Below, piece after piece: positions 36,286 through 47,600 of a DNA stretch of 64,000 nt. Position 1 is the first letter of the stretch; each line of letters starts with the position of its first letter. The notes below the pieces were generated by a model. That model was not told the DNA's origin, did not search any database, and was given only the letters and a program-made list of their open reading frames with translations. The stretch is taken from NCBI RefSeq assembly GCF_905475395.1, contig NC_058339.1:38263172-38327171 (forward strand). The letters are read 5' to 3'. Source of the DNA: Chrysoperla carnea. Taxonomy: Eukaryota; Arthropoda; Insecta; Neuroptera; Chrysopidae. A program made the translations under genes and the position numbers.

Positions 36286-36439
36286 AGGTGTTATGGTTTT
36301 TGGGTAATTTTATATAAAAAAGTGCTTTGCTATTTTTTTTTGTTTAAAGTTCACCGTTTCCAAGATATTTATAATGCTTGGAAAACCTTGTGGAAAGAAA
36401 ATGTGGAAATCAATGCTAAAAAATTAAATTTTTTAGCTG

Positions 36440-36660
36440 AATACCGGTTTTCCACTCAACGGATAGTTGAGTGTATATGTTGTGTTTTCTAGAACCTGAA
36501 AAACAAAAACAAAACTGAAACTGTAATGGCCATTACATTGCCAGTCTTCAAAAAGTTTGTAAAAAGTTGCAGTGTTTTTTAATTCGACACGAGTCTGTGT
36601 TTTGTTTTTGTTTGTCTGTTTAGTGGAAAACCGGCTCTTTTGCCGGTTTTCCACTAAACT
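36440..36660. repeat. Small inverted-repeat element behind serpin 1
   Basis: ACCGGTTTTCCACTCAAC near 36443 is mirrored by GTTTAGTGGAAAACCGGC at 36618-36635. That right end also folds on itself with GCCGGTTTTCCACTAAAC (36642-36659), giving three related copies. Resembles a small MITE. No duplication identified. Confidence 0.55.
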
Positions 36661-36773
36661 CTATAGAGATGATATCATAGAAGAATTTGATGAAACTGTA
36701 CACTTTATGTTCTTACCTAAAAAACAGTTTTTTATGAAAAACATACATATAAGGTGGCTAAGATGCTTTAAAT

Positions 36774-36940
36774 CAGAGGTTCTCAAACTTCTTTCGTTTA
36801 CCACCCATTTCGATAATCAATTATTAGAGCAACCCCAAAGCGTATTATACCAGTTATATCCTATACAAATAAGCCTTACCGCCTCCTATAGGCTTTTATC
36901 GCCCACAAAGGGGCGTTATAGCCCTCTTTGAGAATGACTG
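36774..36940. mobile_element. hAT-type MITE, 167 bp, perfect 8-bp target-site duplication
   Basis: Ends CAGAGGTTCTCAAA and, in reverse complement, CAGTCATTCTCAAA. Flanked on both sides by CTTTAAAT (36766-36773 and 36941-36948). CAG ends with an exact 8-bp duplication are hAT hallmarks. No coding capacity. Confidence 0.9.
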
Positions 36941-36948
36941 CTTTAAAT

Positions 36949-37870
36949 GATAGATATATATTTTGTGAAGTGTTAAATATGTGAAACCATATATATTTTT
37001 TTGCTTACAACTCGAAAATTGGACATTTTATTAAAAAAATGAACGCACAAAAAAAAAAAGCTTAAAATAACAAATAGATTGTTGTGCTTTTAGATCCTGT
37101 AAGTTACTAACGGGTTCCAACTGTGATATATTTTTGTATTTTAATTTGAATTTATTTATTTAAATTAAATATAGGTAATTTATAATATTATTTATTTAAT
37201 TTGAATATATTTGATTTTTTCTATTTATCAAACAATTATTTTATTTATTTATCCTTGGTTTCAAAAAATGCATTTTCAAGTTTTTTAACTAATTTATTTC
37301 AAATTTAATATTTATTTTTCATGAAAAAAGTTTATATTTTTAAACCCGTTATATATCAAAAGAAGGACAATTAGTTTCGTCTAAAGTGGGTTACACTTGG
37401 AATTTTGATGGTAGAATTAAAATTTTGGTTTCGTGAGCACCATAATTCGAAACAAATAGTAATTGCTGGCAAAAATTTAAAGCGCGTTTAAAAGACAAAA
37501 AGTGACTTTTCGGATTCATGAACAGGTAAAATTGATTCATGAACGATAGTATAAGATAGGTGAGTGGCAGTTCTAGCAAAATCCATTAAAATGAATGCTT
37601 ACATGCTTCTTAAAATTGAAAAACAATTCAAACATGATATAAATTACCAATTTTAACAATAATAATTATGAAATTCAATTAAAAGTCTCGTCCATAATCG
37701 GCATTCGATCGGTTTTATTCGTTAGACAGTAGTTTGATGAAAATAAATATGACAATAATACTAGGTAATCAATAAAGTCATTCAACTTGGATCAAGAACA
37801 ACTAAAAATATCCAAATGATAAATATTAAAACAGAAAGACAATATCATTATTCATTTTAAAATAAACAAG
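36949..37870. other. Gene-free AT-rich stretch
   Basis: No coding frame or named repeat recognised. Confidence 0.55.
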
Positions 37871-38360
37871 TGAAAACAAACAATTGACTGAGTTAACTGA
37901 TGAAATACTATGCATAGACAGTGTTGATTACTCTCTCACATTACACATATACACATGCTACACATACATAACTGATATTCCCATATAATACATACTATAT
38001 AATTTGTACCTAATTTGCGCCCTCACGGGTCAACAGTGATGTTTACGAAAAAAATTTTCAAACAAAAGTTGTTTAATTTTTATACTTAAACTTTTGTCCT
38101 ATCTATAACAGTTTACAAGATGAGTTCTACGGACCCAAGACCCAATGGACCTATGTTGCTCATTTACGAACTCGACCTCACTTTTAACGTCCTGAGTACG
38201 TTGCAAAAATTTCATCTTGATATCTTTTTTCGTTTTTGAGTTATCGTGTTTACAGATAGACGGGCAGGACTTTTATCGTAGCATCAATATTTTTAAGCGT
38301 TAAAAACTTGGGTCTAAACTTAATATACTATGTATATTTCATATATACATGGTATAAAAG
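37871..38360 (-). repeat. Dispersed repeat family, copy D
   Basis: Minus-strand copy from ACAAGTGAAAACAAACAATT to TTTCATATATACATGGTATA, with GCGCCCTCACGGGT, GTTTACAAGATGAG, TTCGTTTTTGAGTTATCGTG and GCATCAATATTTTTAAGCGT. A block around GGAAATGGACTAATTAGGTG seen in copy E is deleted here. Confidence 0.85.
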
Positions 38361-38547
38361 TTTAATCCATCATAGTATACCTACCAAGTATTGAAGAATA
38401 GATCTACCAGTAGTAGGTCTACCCGATTAACCAGACTTACTCTTCCAGACACATACAATCGCCAGAATAGATTACCTGTTTCAATATCTTATTTATAAAA
38501 CTATTAAAAAGCAATTTGATATGATCAAATTAACTTTTTGAATAATT

Positions 38548-39855
38548 TAATTCTGAGTTCGGAGAAAAAAATTGAATTTAGTAGATCATTATGATACAAA
38601 TTGAGGAAACTAAAATCCAACATTTTTTGATGGTCGGAAGGGGTCCAAAAAAAATGGTAAAGTGGCCTAATCCGGTCTTTCGCGTCAGACACCGTCGGAT
38701 TGAGTTAAAAATAAAAAAGTGTTCAATGAGCTTACGCGCCGTAAAAAGGCGAAAAGAATGAGCTGCGAATGAACCCGATTGGTCCATCGATGTCCCCACA
38801 AATTGCAAAAAACCATCGATTTTGCTCGAAATTTCAAAACTTCATAGCTCTTGTTGTTTTAAAGATTCAAAGCTGAGATTTAAATGGATTGTAGCTTTTG
38901 TACCCATGAAGTATCACACACAATTTCAGCAAGATCGAATGTATACTTTTTGCAAACCGCAGCTGAATGCAAAAAACAGGACTTTTGTAAAATGGCCCTA
39001 AAAAAGTTGTGGTGCGGTAACGCGCTATTTTTTTTACGCGATCATATGCTTCAATAGTTAAAGTAATACCTACTAAAGTGTCAACCTCTCATCTTAAGTA
39101 AAAGTTAATAAAATATTAATTTTAAATTACTATTATTTTAAATTATAACATTAAAAATAGGATGGGAGTAATGAGAGCAATTATTAAGAGACAGAAGTTA
39201 TGTGACATTATTGTCTTAATAATTGCTCCCATTACTCCCATCCTATTTTTAATGTTATAATTTAAAATAATAGTAATTTAAAATTAATATTTTATTAACT
39301 TTTACTTAAGATGAGAGGTTGACACTTTAGTAGGTATTACTTTAACTATTGAAGCATATGATCGCGTAAAAAAAATAGCGCGTTACCGCACCACAACTTT
39401 TTTAGGGCCATTTTACAAAAGTCCTGTTTTTTGCATTCAGCTGCGGTTTGCAAAAAGTATACATTCGATCTTGCTGAAATTGTGTGTGATACTTCATGGG
39501 TACAAAAGCTACAATCCATTTAAATCTCAGCTTTGAATCTTTAAAACAACAAGAGCTATGAAGTTTTGAAATTTCGAGCAAAATCGATGGTTTTTTGCAA
39601 TTTGTGGGGACATCGATGGACCAATCGGGTTCATTCGCAGCTCATTCTTTTCGCCTTTTTACGGCGCGTAAGCTCATTGAACACTTTTTTATTTTTAACT
39701 CAATCCGACGGTGTCTGACGCGAAAGACCGGATTAGGCCACTTTACCATTTTTTTTGGACCCCTTCCGACCATCAAAAAATGTTGGATTTTAGTTTCCTC
39801 AATTTGTATCATAATGATCTACTAAATTCAATTTTTTTCTCCGAACTCAGAATTA
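38548..39855. repeat. Near-perfect 1.3-kb palindrome (two 642-bp arms)
   Basis: Arms 38548-39189 and 39214-39855 are reverse complements with a 24-bp spacer. By eye one mismatch was found (39174 against 39229). Outer ends are ATTCTGAGTTCGGAG and its complement, bordered by TA. Each arm contains the same 76-codon frame in opposite orientation, which is a consequence of the symmetry and resembles no known protein. It is probably a foldback transposon or a pair of very long terminal repeats with the interior lost. Confidence 0.9.
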
Positions 39856-40979
39856 TCTAAAAATTGACGCCATTTTTTTTTTATTTGATCACACTAATTA
39901 TAAAATGGACATTATGGATGCAAATTGCATATTTTTAAATTCTTATAAATCAATTTAGGTCACAAAGTTTCCTGAAGCCCTTTTTATTTTAATGCAATGG
40001 GATGACCCACATACCAAATTCACATCAATAAGAACTAATGGCTGAATATATTATTTTTCGAACTAAAGATCGCGAAACGTAAATAAATATTTAGTTTCAT
40101 TTCGGATTTTATTTTTTATGAATATAACACATTATATTACCATTATTGTTTAAGATTGTTATTTTTTTATGAATACTATGCCAAAACGAATTAAAATTTT
40201 GTGGGAATAAAATTCATTTTTCTCAATCTTCACGCAATTCAATTACGTGTATGAACTAATCGACAAAAATAGCAGAAAATTCACGGTTGGGTGAGATTGT
40301 TATTAAGTTTATTAATTATAAGTAATTAAAAATTTAATAGGTATATTTGGAAAATTTAAAGATACTTTTACTTGTGATTGAAACACAAAATAAGTTTTTC
40401 AATAAAGAATGGTAGAAATAAAATACTTACGATTATCTGGACAACAGTTGGCATAGAATTTTGCATAGCGTTCTATTAACATACGTCGGGTCAACCGAAA
40501 AAAAAATTGGCAAACACGAAAAAAGAAAATCTTGATAGAGATCCCATACTCATGCTTCAATTGAAACCTTAATTGTTGTTATTAATAAACCTATCTTTAT
40601 CAATTCTTTGAAATGCAGAACAAAAGATTTATCGTTTTTTTTTCATCCATCGGTTGCAGTTTGCAATAGGGTTCATTTACAGGACCATGATGCACTGATC
40701 TGGTTAATTGATGTTCACTAGATTCATAAGTGAAACGATGAAAATTTAGTTAAAAATCTGGCACATAACTTCGGCCTTATTCGTAATTATAACTGCTGTA
40801 GGTACAATAATCGAAGCAAGTCAATTATTAGCGAATTTTCGAAGGGTAATAGAAAGAAGGGGATCGAAGGGTAATCGATATTGAAGTCATTAAACTTGAT
40901 CAAGAAACACAAAAGTAAACAAATGAAATTTTTGACAAAACAAATATTAAAACAAAAAGACGATATTTTAAGATAAAAA
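39856..40979. other. Gene-free AT-rich stretch
   Basis: No coding frame or repeat recognised between the palindrome and dispersed repeat copy E. Confidence 0.55.
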
Positions 40980-41602
40980 CATGTGAAAACAAACAATTGA
41001 CTAAGTTAATTGTTGAAATGCCATGCATAGTCAGTGTTGATTTCTTTATCACATAACACATACATACATGTGACACATATATAACTGATATTCAAGTATA
41101 GTGCATGCTATAAAATTTCCGCCTCATTGGCTCCCACACGGGTAAACAGTGATGTTAACGAAAAAATGATTCAGACAAAAGTTGTTTATTTTTTATAAGG
41201 AACATTTTTTACATTTAAACTTTTGTTCTATCTCTAACGGTTTACAAGATGGGTCCTACGGACTCAAGACCCAATTGACCTATGATGCTCATTTTCGAAC
41301 TCGACCTCACTTTTTACGTCCTGAGCGTCCTTTAACGTTGTAAAAATTTCAGCTCGATATCTTTTTTCGTTTTTGAGTTATCGTGTCCACAGACGGACGG
41401 ACGGTTGGACGGACGGACGGACAACCGGAAATGGACTAATTAGGTGATTCTATGAATACCTATACCAAAATTTTGTTTGTAGCATCAATATTTTTAAGCG
41501 TTACAAACTTGGGACTAAACTTAGTATACCTTGCATATTACATATATGCATGTTATAATAAACTTAGTATACCTTGCATATTACATATATGCATGTTATA
41601 AA
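40980..41602 (-). repeat. Dispersed repeat family, copy E (fullest copy)
   Basis: Contains every block of the family in order, from ATGTGAAAACAAACAATTGA to ACATATATGCATGTTATA. It has a run of GGAC units at about 41393-41430 followed by AACCGGAAATGGACTAATTA. The last 45 bp are tandemly duplicated: AAACTTAGTATACCTTGCAT occurs at about 41516 and again at about 41561. Confidence 0.85.
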
Positions 41603-43005
41603 AATAAAAGAGTAGGTATCATCATTTAAGTACCTACTTAAGGTAGGTGTTATTCAATATTATTCATCTGATGATGGTTGTGTCATGTCACTTTGAAAAC
41701 ACAAGTCTGGCATTGAATAAATAGAAAAACCATTATTTTACAAAGAAAAACACACGTAATTTAGCCTTGATTCTCAGAACATAAAATCCATTGTATTTAA
41801 GCTATTATTAGAACGTTTTGTGTATAAAAGTACACGCGAGTTATAAGAAATTAAAACAACAATTGTAAGTAGTTCCAATCAATACGCTCTATCTTTTTTT
41901 TATCAGTTTTTGGATTTCCAAAGTTTATTAAGGTAGTTCTAGGGCCAAAGTAAGTTTTAGACATTAAATTATTTGTACAGTAGCGGGCTTAGAGTAATCA
42001 AATTTGTGTAATGAAAAAATTAACTGTGTATTACTCAAACACTTATACCTACGAATTTTTATTGTTAAGTTTTTTTTTTTTTACTACCATACAAATACAA
42101 TATAGTTCACAATACTTTTAATGTTATTCTGAAAGATGATAAAACTTGACTGTAGTTAACTTGAAGAGTCTGTATTGTAATCTGACGGTATCGCACACTG
42201 TGCGCAGTTTATATAGTTACAATCAATTGTTACCGTACAGTCTAACAAATTCTAAAACTGTCACGTATGTTCTATTGCATATATTTTACTTGTATATGTT
42301 TTCTATCTCTGTTTAAGTAATATAAAACGATATTGTTTATTTCTTTTTAGAATTATCTAGAATTCTAGTTGTACTGTATGTGTGTGAACCGTTGAATAAA
42401 TATACAGGATAAATTTATGTAATATTTCGAAGTCGATTAAAAAAAATTTTTTTTTTTTAAATTGATTGAATTTTATTGAATACCTAGACAAAGCCGATTT
42501 ATTGTATTTTTAAATAGCACGAAACATCAAACTATATAGTAAGGTACCATAATGAATTTTAATGAGTGAATATTTATATTATTCATTAGTAGAATATTTT
42601 ATGAATGACCTTAACTGATTTGTTTAAAAAAAACATTGTATCCACACATAAAACATCAAAACCAACAAACATTGATAAAAATGTACATGCATGAAAAACT
42701 AATAACTAATATAAAAATTTCAATTTTATAATATGTACAACTAAAATAAAATTTAAAAAAAAAAACATTATTTATTATTGTTAAGGAAGATTCATTTCAT
42801 GTTACACTTAAATTGATTTTTAATTTATTAATTGCATGTAAATGTTACCAGTAAAAGATTTTCCTAATGAGTAGGTATTTAATATAGAATCCCCAAGTAG
42901 CCCCGGTGACAGTAAAGATGCACTTACAGGGATTTCGAAATTTGCCCAATGAATCAATACTATTTAACCGTAGGTACAACATAGGCTAAGTATGTCGGGG
43001 TTTAT
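41603..43005. other. Gene-free AT-rich stretch
   Basis: Nothing identified beyond poly-A/T runs. Confidence 0.55.
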
Positions 43006-43511
43006 CTTCTTCGTTTTCGAGATATTAAAAATTTAATGTTTGGAAAAACTCCAAAAAAGTCATTTTAAAAGCTGAAAAACAAGGCTCACAATTACATTTT
43101 TGAACTTATCAAAATTCTAAAATAATGTTTGAACATCCTTTATGAAGTTCTGAAGAGTATAACAGGTTACTTCATTCTAGAGGCTCAATTTTCAATTCTT
43201 AAAAAGATGTTTAATTCCCATTATTAACAATAAGTACTTCCCATTATTAACAATAAGACAGAGGTACTAAATATTTCAGTCTTACACACCGTTATTAATA
43301 AGAATTAATCTTTAAAGAATTAAAGGTTGAGGCTTTAGAATTACAGAATCTGTAATTACTCTTCAGAACTTCATAAAGGATGTTCAAACATTATTTTAGA
43401 ATTTTGATAAGCTCAAAAATGTAATTGTGAGCCCCGTTTTTCAGCTTTTAAAATGGCTTTTTTGGAGTTTTTCCAAACATTAAACTATTAATATTTCGAA
43501 AGCGAATAAGT
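43006..43511. repeat. Foldback element with 150-bp arms
   Basis: TTTAATGTTTGGAAAAACTC and TGAACATCCTTTATGAAGTT on the left are mirrored on the right (GAGTTTTTCCAAACATTAAA, AACTTCATAAAGGATGTTCA). The arms are about 43006-43160 and 43354-43511 with a few mismatches and a spacer of about 195 bp. The spacer holds a 23-bp tandem duplication including TTCCCATTATTAACAATAAG (43211-43258). MITE-like; family not assigned. Confidence 0.8.
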
Positions 43512-44296
43512 TTACGAAAAAATCACAAAGAGCCTTTTTTACGTTAAATGACCCATAGAACCTAGAGTAATTTTTACTTGTTTCAAATAATGTCATTTAA
43601 CTGTTTCTGTGGAGGGGGCGGGGGTATGCAAACATTGGACCAATGGGGCTTCTGGCAAGATCCAGAATATTAATCTATAAGCTTTTCTGATCAAGGATCA
43701 ATTGACAAAATGCGGTACTCATATTTTGCACTCCCAACCCCATCCAGATCTTGCACTGAACTAGGGATTACGTAGAATGCGTGTATTATGTACTTTACCA
43801 GTAACATATACATATAAACTCTATTATATATACAGCAGCTCTTCTAACCTGTTATTTTCAAGGTGAAATGTCTATGGTTTGTTGTGTTTTTTTTTCTGTA
43901 ATAATGTTTCGGTATAAAATGTTATTTTTCAATTTAGTATAGGTATTGGTTGTGTACTTACATGGTTGGTTTATAGACTTTAGAGTGGTGAAGTGATTTT
44001 ATAATAATATTTAATAAGGCAAAAATAAAATAGGTAATTTTTATTAAAATACCCATTAACTTATTTACTTGTTTTTATAATTATGTCGTAAGCATAGAGA
44101 AATTCAAGAAGACGTTTATTTGTCTACTCTCTACACTTGACTAAGTATGTGCGCACTTACATTGCATATAGTCTTTTGTTTACATGGAGTCAAATAACAC
44201 TGAATGCATGTAATAGCTTGTTTATAAAAAAAAGAATTCTCAATTATTATAGTTTAGGATATGGCGCCTCAAAAACCCATGAATATTAAATAAGTT
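43512..44296. other. Gene-free stretch
   Basis: No coding frame or repeat recognised. Confidence 0.5.
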
Positions 44297-44657
44297 CCTG
44301 AGTCGATGTGGAGTATTTTCTCGCATAGGACATATAAAATTAGTAAAAATTGAGAAAAGTTTCTGCTCGTTACCAAATAAGTTTCCTGATGATCCCACAA
44401 ACGTTAAATAATGCTGATCCCCTCTGCAAACACCCGGAAAGAAGTAGCATGATTTGATTGACAGTAGTCGGAAAAGATAGGGGAATATGTCTTCTAGCAT
44501 TACGTAACATTTGTGCGATCGTTGGGAAACTTATTTGGCAAGATGAAGAGACTTTTTTCAATATTTACTCATTTTATTTTCACCCCCTTCCCTCTATCTT
44601 GAAAATGGCCATTATGCCATATATATGTTCTATGAGGGAAATACACATCGACTCAGG
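44297..44657. repeat. Decayed hairpin element
   Basis: The ends are perfect inverses (CCTGAGTCGATGTG at 44297-44310, CACATCGACTCAGG at 44644-44657). Inward the arms pair imperfectly, for example CCAAATAAGTTTCC against GGAAACTTATTTGG. The overlapping frames on both strands arise from this symmetry and are not genes. The right end is followed by a tandem copy of ACATCGACTCAGGAG. Confidence 0.65.
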
Positions 44658-44677
44658 AGAAACATCGACTCAGGAGC

Positions 44678-47600
44678 TTATATATAAATTCGTATCGATA
44701 ACAAACTCAAAAAAAAAGTTGATCCCTAAATGGCCTTGAAACAAACATTGAATAATTTTTTACATTTTGTTTCATAATTTGATGAATCCGAGATATTTGG
44801 TCATCCAAGTTAAAGTAGATGTTTGGGTCCTTCGGTTTGGGATAATTATTTTTGTTTCCACTTTTCATTTTCTTAAATTTTGCGCTCTTAAATCAAATTT
44901 CACTGCGAACTGTAAATACGGTCTTCGTTGATAAGTGATACCTTTGAAAATTTAAACTTGGCGGCCCTTTGCTTATAGATTGCACCATCTAATTTTCCGG
45001 CTTATGTCCAGACAATTGAATATTAGCCTAAATTTGTTTATGCCTACACGAAGCATGCATTGTTATTTTGTTAATAATGGAATATAAAGTGAACTCTTTA
45101 AAACGGATGAAGATATTATTTAGTAAGAGGAAGGATGTTATTCCGGTGTCTACTGGACCTATCAAGTCTGCTTAGTAGACTAGACATTGAACTCTTTAGT
45201 TGGTGCATAAATATAGTAACTCTGGAGCCTATGATCAAAAAATTTCGCCACATTATTGTGAAATTATAATAAAATTAATAAATTTTGAAATAATAAAGAA
45301 TATAAATATTTTGATTATTTATTATGATCATTGTCTGTGAGGCCGTAAAGAAGCACAAAGCTGTAATTGTCTTTCTGCGGCTTTTTGATGATTGATAGCG
45401 CTAGTTTTATAATACAGAAACTTGAGAGAATTTATTGGTCCGAAAATAAAAGGCTTTATTCAACTCCTTCCAATTAGACAGTATCAAGAACTTATGATAT
45501 TTTCTGCATTCATTTCTCCTTTTGATAGACATAAGGAAGCAACGACGTTGTTATGGGAGAAAGAGCAACCCTCTTCTAGAAATTTGAAAATAAACCCGCC
45601 GAGCAACGCTGTGGTCTTTTTTCTTAAGCCCTCCACTGGTAAGGACATAAGATTATCTACTATAAAAAATTATTGATTAAATGCAAGACCATCACTTTAA
45701 AATTTAAATAACAAAAAAATTGATGACGCAAGAATATCAATCAAATTGTTCTATTAATATACATTATAGACTTATTACTAATGTAAAACTTTTTGGGAAA
45801 TTTTGTTATGTGGGTGTAAACATATTAAGGTGTAGTACGCCTTATACAGTGTGTGCTCAGAAAATTAGTAGAAACGATGAACTCAAAAAAAAAATAGTTT
45901 CAGATCAACACAATTATAAACCTCACAATTTCAAAATTTTTGTGAAATTTATCACAAGTGCACTATACAGACCGAGGACAGAAAGGGTCCTTTGTTAAAT
46001 TATTAATACATACTTGAAACTTCTTGAGTGGCTTTCTTTTGGCGAGTCTAATAAACTAAACTGGAATAAATACTAAATTATTATATTATTGAAAGCAGTA
46101 TTTGTACGATCCAAAATTTTGCCATTTCTCATATGAAAATATGTATATACACGTCAATCATAGCTAGCAAATAGTTATAAAATAGAAATGCAGCGTTTAC
46201 AACAACTGAGCTACTTATTTCCAAGTCGATTAGCTACACTTTTTGACTTTTTTCAAATATAAATTTTATATAATTTATTCAAGGTTCTTTTAAATTTGCA
46301 TGCTCTTTATGAATTTTTCTTAACAAGATTAGCATCGCATTTTTATTGACAAGGAAAATTTATTATAAATACATATTTAAAACCGTGTTTAGGTGTGGTA
46401 ACTTTTTTCATACAAGTGAGTTTAAGGTGAAAATTCCTATTTACTGGGAACTTGGATGCTCTTGTGCGTCATCAAGTGGTAAAAGTTTTTCCTCGCTATA
46501 TCATTGTCTGTTTATACAAGGTTAGGCTAAGGGACCTTTCACTTGGAGATAAGTGGTATTTGGCAAGCCTAATTTTTACAAAACCCATAATCAATCTTTT
46601 ATACGGCCATAGCATCATCCACTTATACCATAATAGAATTAAAAAATACAGATTAAAAAAATAAAAATGGGCTGTTGAGGTGGATTATTAACGTTAAGAT
46701 GAAGTCTTCATAATAAAATTAGCATAAATCGTTCTCTGTGAGATTGATTTTGTGTAAATGTTTATTTTATTGAGGTTAAAGTAGCCAGTTAGATGGTCAG
46801 AAAGTATCCTTGTTTAGTTTTTTCTTAGTTGAAAACGCTAGAGCTTTTAAAAGCTTTTATATAATAAGAATATCTTACCTACTTTTGTGTCACCTATTCT
46901 TTTATATTTGATTTGCTTTTTGAAACTCCTAGAAACGATTCTGGGCTAGCATTTTCAGTACCGTTTGTTCCTGAATTTTCAGACACTCATCCAAAAGCAA
47001 CAAGTTTACTCAATTTTTCTTTCAGTGAGTCAATATATTTTTTAACAATTTTTAAGTTTGTTTCAAGGGAACGTTGCGTGTGTTAAACATGAATAATTTG
47101 ATCCATTCGTATGGCAGATTATCTTGGCTTTAAAAACTGATTAAGCTGTTTGTCCAGACGGTCTACCACAAATTTTGATTCCATGGTCTGTTGAAAAATG
47201 ATCACATTTCATCTGCACGATCGAATATTTTCTACTCATGTCAAAGAATGTTTTAAGGTTACTGGAATCGTGGCTTTAAAAATACGCCTTTGTTTATTTT
47301 ATCTAGAAGAGTTCTCTCAACTATTGATCAGCGTCACGAAAATTTTGATTTCAAGACCGCTGGCTTTTATATATTTATTTTCTTATTGAAATTAAACATA
47401 GATGACGTAGTCATGTACCTGAGAGCGGTTACTAGTGCACATTTCTGGCTGCAAAGGCAAAGTTGCGCATCAACTTTGCCCTTGCAAACACGGCGCCAAA
47501 TTTTATTCTCCTAATTTTAGAAACAAAATTTCAAATAATTTTTGTGTGATTGTTATTTTAATATGATTAAGTTTTATAAGTAAAGAATCGAATTGTAATT

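Noticed and set aside
36433..36931. Frames behind serpin 1 (36433 minus, 36572 plus)
   Set aside because: They fall in a small inverted-repeat element and an hAT MITE.
38578..39825. Two identical 76-codon frames on opposite strands
   Set aside because: They are mirror images produced by the 1.3-kb palindrome; no protein family features.
44240..44739. Overlapping frames of 63-93 codons on both strands
   Set aside because: They follow from a decayed inverted repeat and match nothing recognised.
45422..46664. Frames of 70-92 codons (45422, 45720, 46452)
   Set aside because: No domain, splice context or family resemblance; chance frames in AT-rich DNA.
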